Below are positions 1 through 13,500 of a DNA stretch of 64,000 nt, piece after piece (within the stretch, counting starts at the first letter, position 1; each line of letters starts with the position of its first letter). This DNA is from Pyxicephalus adspersus (lineage: Eukaryota; Chordata; Amphibia; Anura; Pyxicephalidae), in NCBI RefSeq assembly GCF_032062135.1, contig NC_092862.1, positions 46,121,539-46,185,538 of the forward strand. The letters run 5' to 3'. The position numbers and the translations under genes are program-made. The notes below the pieces were generated by a model that had not been told where the DNA came from, did no database searches, and was given only the letters and a program-made list of their open reading frames with translations.

Positions 1-496
1 CTGGGTTATTCCTAACTTTCCTCCTATGCAAATCTATTAGACATCTAATTCCGACTGCTCTCTTGATTTATGGGTGTTTAATTTATAAGGTGGATATTTA
101 TTCAATTAGATTGACCACTTTTTAACATTATTTTTTTTATATATTCACTTGATGGTTCCATTGTCTTTGGAGTATTTTTGGTGTCCAACAGATTATTAGT
201 TTTTTCTATTAGCTTTATCTCTTCATCTGCCAGATTTTAGCTCCAGTATCATGAAGGGCTTTCCAGAAACAAAACTAATTCCTACAGGATACTTATTTTA
301 CAAGTTGAGCCAGAACACCTCTAATAGAATACAATGGTTTTGTACATTTAAGATAATGTTATTTGTTGCCAATGCTATAAAAATATTGATAGTGTGGTCT
401 GGCATTCAGCAGACGAGCTAGCAACAGGAACCAGTAAAGCAAGGATACAGCAGTAATATTATTAAACATTACTGTCCACGTGGGATGCAAAGGAAT

Positions 497-554
<58 letters not shown>

Positions 555-576
555 GTATTCTATCTATCTATCTATC
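497..576. repeat. (GATA)n followed by (TATC)n microsatellite
   Basis: About 14 units of GATA (497-554), a 6-nt spacer gtattc, then four units of TATC (561-576). The second block is the reverse complement of the first, so the array can fold back on itself. Confidence 0.97.
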
Positions 577-787
577 ACCTATTTTCCCAAGAACATCAGC
601 CTTCATTTTGTAAAAGTATTACAAAAGAACCATTATGTTTTTCAACAGTGATTTTATTGTTTACATATCACTTTCTAAGCCATCACCAAGAGAAGTATAT
701 CAGCAAAACCTACAGCTTAGTCAGTGTTGCCCACAGCATTTTTATTATCATATTATTCAATAAATGAGTGGCACTGATACTGTACAA

Positions 788-1162
788 CAGAGATAGGCAA
801 ACTCCGGCCTTTAGGCTGGATACGGCCTAGCCAGTATTCCAGTCCGGCCTAACGCTCTAGTTATTTATTGTTGGATCTGGCCTAATTAAATTGTCGCGTT
901 TTCACGAGTTCCCGCAATATCGAGTTCCTGCACAGTAACCCTAATTACTATGCCCAAAGAGCAGAAGCAACGCGCAGCTACCAGTCTCCAGAAGGTTGAC
1001 CTTGTACAGAGACTACATCGCGGATGAGTGGAAGACTGAGGCTGCTCGCTTGCAGTCAGGGTTGGAAAAAACCTTTCCTTGAACACCTTGTTTCCTCTGG
1101 CCTACTGTGCCTTCTTGACCTCCTGAAATGGCCTAGTAGTCCAAAAAGTTTGCCAACCCCTG
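788..1162. mobile_element. hAT-type non-autonomous element with 8-bp target site duplication
   Basis: The left end CAGAGATAGGCAAACT and the inverted right end CAGGGGTTGGCAAACT are imperfect TIRs of the hAT CAGGGGTNGGCAAACT type. The element is flanked by a perfect 8-bp duplication ctgtacaa at 780-787 and 1163-1170, as expected of hAT insertion. The 375-bp interior (for example 950-1050) has traces that read like the start of a hAT transposase (KVD.., EWKTE) broken by stops; that part is weak. Confidence 0.88.
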
Positions 1163-2584
1163 CTGTACAACAATATTTTCCAGACTGAATTCACCACATG
1201 CACTACAGACCTACACTGCTACAAAGTGTGTGCATTGTATTGCCTGTAACTACACTGTCGAATGGACTGGTGAACATATATACCCAGGTATTTATGTCTG
1301 CCACAGTGTAAAGCTCAGTTAAATGTCAAATTACTGACGCCAGGAACAATGTTTTGTAATGGTTTCTAGTGAAAAATGAATAAACGAGTACTGTACACAC
1401 AGCGCTGTTCTGTTCTGTGAAGACGGGAGGATTAGCGATTGGCACATAACTGTGCATAGCAGCCATTCCTGATCAGTTATTCATCAATATGCCCTATTCA
1501 ACAATCTAGTAACGTGGATTGATGAACAATGTCAGAGGATTGCTGTACATGTGTTTGATCTCCACCAAAGAAGGGTCCAACCGTTCGTCTCAGGCCACAA
1601 TCAATTGACATCTGTATTTGAAGGACAAAGACATAAATGGCTAAGAAATGATGGCTGCCTTATATTCCAACATTTTTCATGGCAGCAACCATGACCCCCA
1701 TGACCCCACCGCTTTTTCACTGTTATGTTTGTATCTTTATTGGCAGGACAGTGGGTCCAACGGGTTGCTAAACCAAAAGTAATCAGAGTCTGACCTCATT
1801 CAAGAAGGTAATCAGCCCTTTAAGAAGTAAAAACCTATATTAGAATTGATTTATTTGAATTGCTTCTTTTATTCTTGAGTACAGCAGGGAGAGGCTGGGA
1901 TAATACTTGTACCAAATCAGGTGATCTGCATGCACATGTGCTGACAAGGAGCATGCTGACAGGACAGAGCAGAGATTTGCCCTCAGCAGTCTATTGTTGG
2001 TCCTTCACCGTCCAATCGGGTTGGCGGAAAGCAGGTGAACTAGATGTGTAGCTTTGCACCAGTACAGAGAAGTCAGGCCACCTTAACTGCTAGACTGATA
2101 AATTGTAAATACCAGTGTGCAGCTAATTCAATATTACAACAACACAAATATCATGCAACTATAACCTGACATTACGTCTGTTCGCTTGTGAGTTAATCTG
2201 ATTGCAGATCTTCTTTATGATCTAGAAAAATATTCCAAAGAAGTTAAGTATTCATACGTTTGCAACACACTTGGTTCTGAATCTCTTTCTGTTTTTTTAT
2301 AGCGTAATATTGAAGATTTACAGAACACATAAAAATCATAATCCATGGAGATCAGTACAAGATTTCAATGTCCTTCAGTCATCTGTTGTCACAACTGACA
2401 ATACAAATTGCAGATGCCATTCTATTGACTGAAACAAAAGGAAAATGTTGATGTAACATTTTAAATATGTCACTATAAACATAATTTAATTAAAACAGAT
2501 GTATTGTCAGTGTTTGTAATTAAAATCCAAAGAAAACAATCATCTAAAACAAATTAAGCGTGGATGAATGTAGGTTTTTCAGAG

Positions 2585-2945
2585 AACGTTACCTACGTCA
2601 CGCATCCGAGAAGGCTTCTGGCTGCTCCTTCTGCGCATGCCCGATTTCAAGCATGCAGAGAAGGGGCTTTTCTTGTGTAATGGGAAAAAATGTCAATCTC
2701 AGGCATGCACAGTGAGATCAGCACTCTTTTTTTCTCTGTTTAGAGCGGGGTATGTCACCCGATCTCACACTTGAGCAATGCGAGATTGGGTGACATATTC
2801 AAAAGACAAAGGAAGATGGCAGTGCTCAGCATTTCCTCTGCTTCAGGACCAAGCCAGATTCCAGGATGACTTGGACCCAAACAAGCACAGGGCCAAAGAA
2901 ATCAGAGGTAAAGGTGAGTGTTTTTTTTGTTTTAATTCTGCTTTA
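2585..2945. repeat. Interspersed repeat, family A
   Basis: Shares ordered blocks with 21200-21570 and 26375-26665: a tacgtcac / cgtcacat block, ggctgctcc, gcatgc...cagtg, gatctcac, then a T-run and a ttct(g/a)ctttaa end. Class unknown; probably a non-autonomous DNA element or SINE. The short open frame at 2778-2960 lies inside it and is not a gene. Confidence 0.55.
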
Positions 2946-4148
2946 AGGGCTCAATTTTAAATTATTCCCCCAGTCAATTCCTCTAAAATCCGCTGACAGA
3001 TGGTCATATCTTTCTACAGGTCTTGTTAGGAGACAATTATCTGGCCAGCCATCCTGGGCTGTAGGCCACCGCAGGATAGCATACCCTGTTTATTCTCTTC
3101 GTTGGCGTCCTTGCAACAGCAGGGAAGATCACCCAATTACCTGTCAGTCCTCTGCCCTGCACCCTCGGCACCCCTGATTTCCCTTTAGCTGTGAATAGTC
3201 TCACAGCATCCCCTGCTCTGAGACTGTATGCTACTGAAGGGGATTTAGAGTGTGCTAATGAGCAGAGTATTTTCTGATCCCAGTCCTGCACTGCATTTGG
3301 CTGCTGGGGCTTTATAGCCTCTCTGCTCCCAGTGATCTGTGCCCGTTATAGTGTTAGGTTAGGCTGAATTGCTGCTGGTGTATGAGTTTGTCTGATTTAC
3401 CGTTGCTGACCTTGTCAGCTCCTGACCCTTGGAATGTAAGCTGACTGGACCAACACCGTGACCCCAAATCTGCTTTGTTTTGCCCCTTGGATACCTCCAC
3501 TGGTGGACTGATCAGCCGTGCTAGGAAACGCAACCAGTCTCCCAAGGCTTAGCGGGGGGCTTGCTAAAGGTGAAGACTGCGGTGTTGGATTGGAAGACTG
3601 GCGTCTGGCAAGTACTGGTGCTAGACCAGGGCCTTATATTCTCCTATTAAAATAATGATTCATCCCGCCACTTAGTGGTCAATCATCAAAAGTGCACAAC
3701 TGTGACAATAGGAAATGAATAGTAAAGAAACATCCCTAGATGTAGGTGTGACCCCCTTCTAACATGACTTGGTTTGGCATAACACTTTTGGGTTGCAAGG
3801 ATGTTATATTTTTTAAAGCTCAAAGGCAGGAGAAGATCTCCAGGTCTCCATTGAAGCTCTGCTACTCCTCCTACTCACCGCATGGGTGTGATGTCTACAA
3901 ACATTTGGTGGTTAGTATATCTGCAATTCTTTTATACAAAAAAAAAAACTAAAATATACGGCTTTGGTTTTTTCTGGACAATTTTGTTCACAGTATGAGA
4001 TTAGGTCCCCTAGTGGAAAATACTCAGAGGCGTGTTTCTTAGCAATGTATGTTATCAGATGATCGGATAACTGCAGATTTTAAATCAGACATCGGTGAGT
4101 GTGGCCCAAATCAGAAGAAATATTAATAGAAGCATCAGAATTACTTAC

Positions 4149-4521
4149 AATGCAGAAGGGGTTCCATGCAGGAAATGTCTGACAAAAGGAAACTAGTTTT
4201 GGGTGGTATTAGATACTTCTCGCCCAGAAGATGAATGACTTGTGGCCATTCTGAACTGTTTTCTGTAACACGCAATGGCCAGTCTATGCTCTCAATTGAT
4301 TGTTGGACACTACCAATGATGTTCACACTGTGTTCATACACATCCAGGGAAGACATCTCTTTGGTCATATTGCAGAGTTCAGCCAAGCTACTGCTTTGTA
4401 CACAAACTTCTGAAGTCAGTTTACTGTTCTCCTCTTCAGACTGTCTGTAGGCATTGAGCAGTCCATTCTTTAATCCCTCTTGAATCAATGTCTGTGATTC
4501 TTTCAAAATAAGATCACATAT
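4149..4521 (-). CDS. METTL4: METTL4 coding exon 3
   Basis: A 373-nt exon with acceptor cttgcag|ATATG and donor CATT|gtaagt; phase 0 in, phase 1 out. It encodes the region before the methyltransferase core: ICDLILKESQTLIQEGLKNG, a variable acidic stretch, then SLAELCNMTKEMSSL and YLIPPKTSFLLSDIS. The last complete residues correspond to the position just before the segment that leads to DPPW in the family. The open frame extends upstream of the acceptor, but that extension is intronic. Confidence 0.92.
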
Positions 4522-7500
4522 CTGCAAGACAAGAAATACACAGGAAAATAAATATAGTGTTAAAAAGAGACAGGAAACCAAATACTTTTCATTAAGAATT
4601 GAGAAAACTGAGAAACTCTGGGTTAGAATGCCTGTCATAATTAGGTGTGCAAATAACAAACATTACTTAGTGTTAAAATGCAGCATTCGAACTAATAATC
4701 ACCAGTGTTCTCCCCAGCCTCTTTTAGCTGGGCGCACCACCCGGCACTTTTCAGTAACCAGCCGGCTGTTTTTGGGTGGTTACTGATGAGTTGGGTCACA
4801 ATACAGGAGCTGCCGCCTACCTACAGCTTCTTAACACCCAGCTTAAAAATATCTCTGGGTTAAACATTGAAATAATTATAGGAAACAAATCCATGTGCAG
4901 CAAATTTAATCAATCATCAACTTTTCTTCCAATTAGGATATTTCCACTCAAAACTGATAATAAAAGTCCAACTGTGCACTAATGTAATGCTCTGCACACA
5001 GTGTTGCTCTGTTCTACGGAAAAGGGAGTGGGGAGGATGAGTAAGTGGCACCCTGTTGTGCTCTCCTCTGTAGGAAAGTACAGTGGTCAGATGGGCATCA
5101 GGATGGCTCAGCGAATAATGTCAGGTCACAATCATTCATCTCATGTGACTATCCTCCAGCATGTGTACATACCCTAACAAGCCAGTGGCACATAGATAAT
5201 CCCACACATACCTAATATAACTTTTGATGCTAATCAAGTGTTTGTAGCAAGAAGTTTTTAAATCAGATCAGAAGCAATTAGCTTGAAAGTAACAGCATTT
5301 TTCCACAAAGTATATGCAGTAGATATCAAATGTATAATGTCTTTAAAAGTCTCTACTACTAATGGGAATTGGCAGATATATTGTCAGTAATAAGAAACAA
5401 AGTTGTTTACCCAGAGCCAAAGAGAGCACAGAACCAGCAAAAATTCAGTGCAAACCTCCTGGTCCTGGTATTTCAGGACCTTATAGCAGTAAGTGATTGT
5501 CTAACACTTTTTGTACAATTTTTCAATAATCCATGGTCTAAAGCCACAGGAGGGAACAAGGGCTTATTTTAGAGTGCTTTCCATACTTGTTTAGAATATG
5601 TATACAGGTGATCAGGCTATATTCCTTTGCTGCAGCAATAAATATTCTGGCTACCAGCCTGGCTGTGATGTCTGTATCTCACAACTGGCAGGAAAATAAC
5701 AAAACTTCTGACAGGTAGAAAAGTTTCCACTTATATATATTTCAATTGTGTATGTAGCTGCTTGCTCAGAGTTTAGCTTGAACATTTCCATTTTAAAATA
5801 AACCTGAGATTGCAAGAAGCTGATGTCAGCCTCTCCCTGTGAAAATGCTGGAACATGCTGAGGAAGAGTTTTTTTTCCACATGTTATCTACTGATGATAA
5901 ATAGAGGTGAAGGAGCTGCTTTAAATTAAATTGTGATTATTATAATAACAGCTGAGATGTAAATAGAAGATTGCTGAGTTCCTTTATTTTCTTTACCAAT
6001 TATTAAAGTTTTTAAAGGATTTGTTATGCCATATTAATTAGATTTTCTGTAGTGACCAAAGTTACACATAAAGAAGAAGAACAGCAGACTGCTAACATAA
6101 GGTAGGTAGGGGTATTCAGGAGCAAAACAAACATTAATGATAATTGCAAAGCGTGACATAAAAAAATTAAAAAATTTAAAATCTTCAGACTCTCTTCAAA
6201 AGAGCCTATTAGTTCTCAAAAAGCTTTAGGCCTTTTCATATTTGTAGTGGAAAGTACATGGTTAGCTCTGCTGTACATCTAAAGTTCTACCTTCTTTTCT
6301 TCCTTGTTTGGATCCCCCATGCTCACGTAATAGTTCAATCAGTCTCAGCAGCCACAGGGGAAGCCTGGATATGCCAGGTATTCCCAACTACTATGCTGCA
6401 GCCCATCTAAGACATCAGTCACTTTGGGAAAAATATGGAAGCTGCTATGCCAAAATCTATGGACTATATTATGTCACATGTACAAAACTCTCACAGCTTC
6501 CAGTTTCTCCAAGACAAAAAAAGTCAGAATTTGAAAGACTGAAACAAAAATGTCCATATATTGCAACTAACTGGATCTGGTAGTGAGCTTTTCTTTTATC
6601 ATGTGGATAACATGTTTCCCGGTTCTGGGTAGCTATGTTTAGCTTTCCACTGTAATTATGGAGGAATTCATGATTGTTGGGGGGACCTATGTGATGGGAT
6701 AAACAGCAGCATGACCTGAAGGTCAATCAGGATCAGCCCGGGAATTGTAGAATAAATTATATGACTTTCATTGATACCACTTAGCAAAAGTTACAGGAAA
6801 CCCCTGTTGGCAGATGGATCCAATAAAAGGATGGTATAAGTAATTACATTCCTCAGCTTAGATTAGGGGTTTCAGCTGTTGTAGTCCCACAGTGTGTATC
6901 TGGACAGCTAATCACCATGTCTCAGCGTAATGAGCTTGTATCTGAATCCATATTGAGAAGACATGAATCCATATTGAGAAGACATGAAACATTCACAGCA
7001 CCTCTCAGGAGGAAGATACAAAACCTTTTTTCTAATGCAATTTAGAAAGGTAATACAACACATTGGAAGTATAGGTTACCATAGAAGATGGAGTACCTCA
7101 CAAATGGAAAAAATGTTCCACTAGTTCTACTGGTTCTATTGGTTCTCAGGCAGTTATGTACCATGGGCAGCACACACAAACCATGGGAGCAATCAGAACC
7201 CCATAATATAATAGAAAATGCTTAACTTTCACCTTGTAGAAAAATATAGGTATATTTATAACAGCAACAAAAAGCCAAAATTCACATTAACACTTGTACA
7301 TACAGTCAAAGACAAGACAAAGACAATCAAGACAATAATCCAAAATTTGACAAAATCCAATGTAAATAAATATAAAAACAGTAGTACATGTGCAAGGCTA
7401 ATGGAACGCTGAAAACGTTTTTATATTTTATATTTAACAGCAAAAAGAGCAAAATAAATGAAAATAAAAAAAAAAACAGAAAAAAGGATGTGAAAAAGGG

Positions 7501-10500
7501 GGGGGTTGGAGGAACCATCTCCAGGAGGTCATAAGGTACCTATTCATTGAGATAACATTCAAAGTTTAGGGGCAGTCGGAGATCCACAATTGGAAATGTT
7601 TTGTATAAATGCCAGATGCTCTACAGGCGTAAACAGGTGTATCTAAATCACTGGGATCCAGCATGGTAGCTAAATCCTCCATAAATATAATATAATTTAC
7701 TCCCATGAACCACTGTTAAATAGTTAATGTTGAGAATTGTTTGCATGAAAATGTCTCCTTTCCTCTAAATAATTTAAATGCAGCTAGAGAATATATTGGA
7801 GTAATAAAAAAAATGAGCTCCATGACAGTAAAGATAAGGAGCCATCATTACAAGGCACTAAACACTCCAAGAAAAACCTCTGCTGATGATGTGATTAAGC
7901 AGCATTCTGTATCATTTTATGACTGCATTCCGTAGCACTATATACTAATCTGGAAAGTACTATTTTTCCTATATTAACTGGTCCAGTTTCCTCATTCATG
8001 CATAGCCTGAATTAGTCACTGAGCCTAAGAATTGTAAAGTATTCCCCGTTATGTTGCCCCTATTTACATTTGAGTTACATATTTGTATTTTGTATGATTT
8101 TATATTATACAGGTAGTCCCCGGGTTAAGGACATCCAAGATTTGGATGCCTCCTAGATACGAACAGGGCTTCCCTGCCCGCTGTTTGCAAGATGGAGACT
8201 TGATGGGGGAAGGGGCGGTTTGCATGACTTGCAGAAGAAATGTTTTGCTAAACACATCTGAGGTTGTGAGTGATCGTAGGGGGGTGAGCTATTTCTGATG
8301 CCTCTTGTAACTCTTTAATGACCAAGGCAAATTTTGCAGTTGTTGCTCCAGAATTTATTGAATGTCTAGGCTCTATAAAGATTTTTTTTTTCCTTTGTTT
8401 GTGAATAACTCACAGTGAGGATTTTATACAGTAACTGACACCACACTGCCTAATATTATGTTGAGACAAACATCTGTCCTAATTGCATTTATTAAAGTAA
8501 TGTACCTGTTCCGACTTACATACAAATTAAACGTAAGAAAAAACCTACAGTCTCTATCTCGTGTGTAACCCGGGGACTACCTGTATTTGTATATTTCATA
8601 TTAGGTCCATTTGAAACTATCAGTGAGGCACTGGTAGAATGGTATTCGGTGTTTGGTGTTTTAGGGTGTATTCAATAGAGATGCCACATGTAGGTGGCTG
8701 TTATTTGCAAAGATTGTATCATTTACCATATTTATGTAGTGCATAGAATTGTTTCATGGATTTTTTTGGAATGTGCATATAAAGCAGGCAGCATGCTGCA
8801 CCCCACAGCACATTATATTTTTTTTTGTTTTAACAAAAACATTTAATAGAAGGAACAGATCTTGTACAATAAATTATTGGTATTAAGGTCCATTTAGGTT
8901 AGCATGATATCTGAATACATCCTTGCCTTTATGCACAACAGACACTTTAAAAAAAACTTGTTCACGCACAGCATAACATAACAGGCAATAAATAATATTG
9001 ACACATTTGATTTCTTCCCCGATCTGCCTTACAATGCCAAACCTGTCACAAAGCTGGAGTTTTCATTAAATAAAGACTGCTGCAAAAATCTGTTTAAATG
9101 ATCAAGCCTCCAATGTGTATTCAATGTTCCTTTTCTCTGCACAAGTTACTATACTTTCCTTGTAAAAGCAACAGCCATTATTACCACTAAATTATGTATG
9201 TGGCGAAGATATCTCTTCTAGAAAACATTCCGTAATTCAGTCAATGAAAAATTCAGCACCATTTATTATTCATGTAGACCTTGTTTGCAGACTTTTACTA
9301 CATCAGAAGGGTTTCATAATCAAATTCAAGGCTGCAACCTCACAAGCTGAGCAGTGTACAGGGGCATAATCTATACTGCCCATACAACCACAAGCTATTC
9401 CTTTCACTCATATCAGAAATTAGGGAATTATTGTTATTAAAATCTATTTAACAGACATTCCTGCGGAGCATGAGACAATGGTTGGATAAAAAAAAAATCT
9501 GCCTTACAAAAGTACTGAAATCTAACAAATGATGGAATTATGTCAAATTCTGTTTCACTACATAGCTTAAAGCTGTGCTGCATGCTGACTGTGTTTTAAA
9601 AGTAGAAACCTTTGATGGCTTAGTAAAGATCAGTACTAAGTGTAGCCATTATTGAAAAACAAACACGGAGGAATATGAAATATAAATACCCCGCTGTGCT
9701 GTTTGCTATGAGAAGGAATGAAAAGCTGCAAAGAACTTGTGGTCTTTTTTTTATTGAAACCATAAAATCAGAAATTGGCAAACTTCAGAGATTCCTAAAT
9801 ATGTCCTGTAAAATCGGATTTCAATTACTTAAAAGAAGTGCTTAACTTTTCTATCACAGTGATGCAGGCAGTAAAAGAATCCTGTGACCATAAAGACAGG
9901 ACAGAAAATTCAGAGATGGAAATTTAACCTTCAGAGTTCTGTAAAATTTATGGCCTACAAAATGTTAGAAAGTAAAGCTGGCCTTTGAGGCCATTTTCAT
10001 TCCCTGGGAAGCACACATATTTTATGGAAATGAAAACACATTCTTTTGATTTCAAAAGGGATACATCTCTAGCTTTGTTGCTTTGAGCCAAAGAGATTCA
10101 CTGAAAATGTAGTTCTTCAGCTGACTTGCATCAATTGAGTTTGAAAGCTGATGTGAAGAAACCATTTCTTCAACATTGAGACATACTGCAAAGTCATTTT
10201 CCAAAAACAGATAGCTGTTTTTAAAATGGTAACAGACATACAGTTAGGTCCATAAATATTTGGACAGAGACAACTTTTTTCCAATTTTGGTTCTGTACAT
10301 TACCACAATTAATTTTAAGTGAAACCATTCAGATGCAGTTGAACTGCAAACTTTCAGCTTTGATTCAGTGGGTTGAACAAAAAGATTGCATAAAAATGTC
10401 AGGAACTAAAGCCTTTTTTACACAATCACTTCATTTCAGGGGCTCAAAAGTAATTAGACAAATTAAAAAGCTGAAAATAAAATGTTAATTTCTAATACTT

Positions 10501-13500
10501 GGTTGAAAACCCTTTGCAATGACAGCCTGTAGTGAACTCATGGACATTACCAGATGTTGGGTTTCCTCCTTTTTAATGCTCTGCCAGGCCTTTACTGCAG
10601 CGGCTTTCTGTTGCTGTTTGTTTGTGGGCCTTTCTGTCTGAAGTTTAGTCTTCAACAAGTGAAATGCATGCTCAATTGGGTTCAGATCAGGTAACTGACT
10701 TGGCCATTCAAGAATATTCCACTTATTTGCTTTAATAAACTCCTGGGTTGCTTTGGCTGTATGTTTTGGGTCATTGTCCATCTGTATTATGACACGCCTC
10801 CCAATCAATATGACTGCATTTAGCTGGATTTGAGCAGACAGTATGTCTCTGAACACCTCAGAATTCATTCAGCTGCTTCTGTCCTGTGTCACATCATGGA
10901 TAAACACTAGTGTCCCAGTGCCACTGGCAGCCATGCACACCCAAGCCATCACACTGCCTCCACCATGTTTTACAGATGATGTGCTATGCTTTGGATCATG
11001 GGCTGTTCCACGCCTTCTCCATAGTTTTTTCTTGCCATCATTCTGGTAAAGGTTGATCTTGGTTTCATCTGTCCAAAGAATGTTTTTCCAGAACTGTGCT
11101 GGCTTTTTAAGATGTTTTGATCAATGTCCATTCTAGCCTTTCTATACTTGAGGCTTATGAGTGGCTTGCACATGGCAGTGCACCCTCTGTATTTACTTTC
11201 ATGCAGTCTTCTCTTTATGGTAGACTTGGATATCAATATGCCTACTTCCTGGAGAGTGTTGTTCACTTGGTTGGCTTGGGTGTCCAGGTCTTTTGGCGTT
11301 GCTGAGTTCACCAGTGCTTTGTTTCTTTCTCATGATGAAAGAATCTGTAGATTTTGCCACTCCTAATATTGTAGCAATTTCTCAGATGGGTTTTTTCTGT
11401 TTTTGCTGCCTAATGATGGCTTGTTTCACCTGCATGGAGAGCTCCTTTGACCACATGTTGTCATGCACCTCCTTTCAGATCAACTCCAGGCCTTTTATCT
11501 GCTTAATTGATAATGACATAACAAAAGGAAATGCCCACACCAGCCCATGAAATGAAATAGCCTTTGAGTCCATTATCCAATTACTTTTGAGTCCCTGATA
11601 TGAAGTGATTGTGTTAAAAAAAGGCTTTAGCTCCTCACATTTTTATGTAATCTTTTTGTTCAACCCACTGAATTAAAGCTGAAAGTCTGCAGTTTAACTG
11701 TATCTGAGTTGTTTCATTTAAAATTAATTGTGGTAATGTACAGAACCAAAATTAGAAAAAAGTTCTGTCCAAATATTTATGGACCTAACTGTAAAACACC
11801 ACTTTTACTTTTCTAGCAGCCACAGTGTACCTACAAATGATTAATAACTCATTCTCTGGAACAAAAGTAAAATAAATAGTAAATAGTAAAGATAAATACC
11901 TAAATACCAAATGTTTTTTTTAATGGTTTTCAACACCCATTGATTTTAAGTATAATCCATGTGTGACCGAGTCTCCCATGGCTTGGCTGGGGTGTATATA
12001 GTGCCAACGCTAAGGCACTTTGTTAAGGGCTCCAGGAAGGGCTGTGTGGTTGTCTTCCAGACACCTGGCTTTTATGAAAAGGTGGTTTTAAGGGTCATGG
12101 AGCTGGCTGAGGAAGAATTGGAAGGGCTCCTTGGCCACTCGGTTTATGTTTGGGTCTTCACCTGGAGCAATAGAGCATAGGTGCTTTATGTAAGAGGATC
12201 AGCAGTAGACTGCTAAGAGCTCAATGGCTTCACAATTTTTGAAGGGAAAAGCGTTCAAGAGGAAAACACTGCACAGTGAGCCATTGGCTTTTGTTTATGA
12301 AAATTACTGTTGGTTGTACAGTATTTTAAGCCAGAGAGGCATCTACCAAAGAGGTAGTAAGTGCCCAAACAGAGCTAAGATTTGTTTTATTTTATGTTTG
12401 TTCACATTGTAGCATCCTTGTGCTTAAATAAAGTACCCAGACAGGAGCCTGAACTTTGATGAAAAACCGACTATGTGCTGCCTCATTTGAACTGCTGCAA
12501 GCCTGGTGCTACGAGCAATCCCCCACAGCAAGCTCACACATAAAATTAAGGTAAACGGGAGATCAGTCGGCATCTGATTTATTTTACAGATACCTTTCTC
12601 TACTGGGTGATAATCACTACTTTTTAACAGTTTGATCACAGGGGTGTTTATTTTTTACTATTTATATTTAGCTTGAACAGACAACATATTGGACCTTTAG
12701 GAGGGTGGAATTGGGTAGCAGGGAACTTGCCAGTGTTTACTGGAAAGAGAAGTTACAATAGGCACTGAACGACTGATTAAAAAACAAAAATTAAATATTG
12801 GCAAGTCCGATGAATTTTGATTTATCCAATAATGTGCAGATGGCAGGTCTAACATTTGGCAGAATGAATCCCTTGGTATGAGGTGGAGCAGTGCAGTTTG
12901 TCAGCATAAATGAGTGACAGATAAATCTGCAGGTAATACACGATGCTACAAAGAATTGTCCAAAACGCTCATCAACTTTTTAATACCTTCATAAATCAAC
13001 CTAGAAAGGATTCACGTTATTTGGAAGGAATACAGATATCCAATCCAGTAACTAAATAACCTGACCACAGATGTATGTGAATGTCACCAGAACGGATATT
13101 CATTTTGTCACTTTCAGACATGATGGTAGTTTAATTTAAATTAGTTTAGACAGTTTTTGCAGGTCTCTGTTAATTTAGAAAATGAGCCATGAACACAAAC
13201 TCCCTTTTCCTCCCACATCACACAGACATATAATGTGCTCCACTGATGGTAAAAGGTCATTATTCTCTTATTTTCCCAGCATAGGAACTGCAATTAATTT
13301 CTTGAAATGTCTGAGAATTTTTAGCAAGTAGATCTGTGGAGCCTGAGTCACATTAAAATAAATGGTGCAGCTCAGTGAATGTTTTGTGGTTTACAGACTA
13401 ATAGTTATGTCGGCATTGGCTCAGGGGTGTCGCAGGCATAAATCATTCCATGCAGGGAAGTCATTTGAGCTCCTTATAACACTGAAATGGCATTACAGCT

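Larger units (their letters stand above)
1..4148 (-). other. METTL4: METTL4 intron 3 (incomplete, runs off left edge)
   Basis: No METTL4 methyltransferase exon (no CCNCCNTGG-type DPPW codons on the minus strand) was found here, so this is taken as intron. It holds the GATA/TATC microsatellite, a hAT-type MITE and a family-A repeat listed separately. About 1320-1610 resembles 4960-5175 (shared CACACAG.GTTGCTCTGTTCT-type block and aggccacaatcaat / aggtcacaatcatt), an old interspersed repeat. The remainder shows nothing recognisable. Confidence 0.7.

Noticed and set aside
886..1086. 66-codon minus-strand frame
   Set aside because: Lies wholly within the hAT MITE at 788-1162 and is in the wrong frame for transposase.
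3480..3520. ccactggtgg examined as a possible reverse complement of METTL4 DPPW codons
   Set aside because: Codon spacing is wrong and the surrounding translation does not match METTL4. The catalytic exon is taken to be left of the window.
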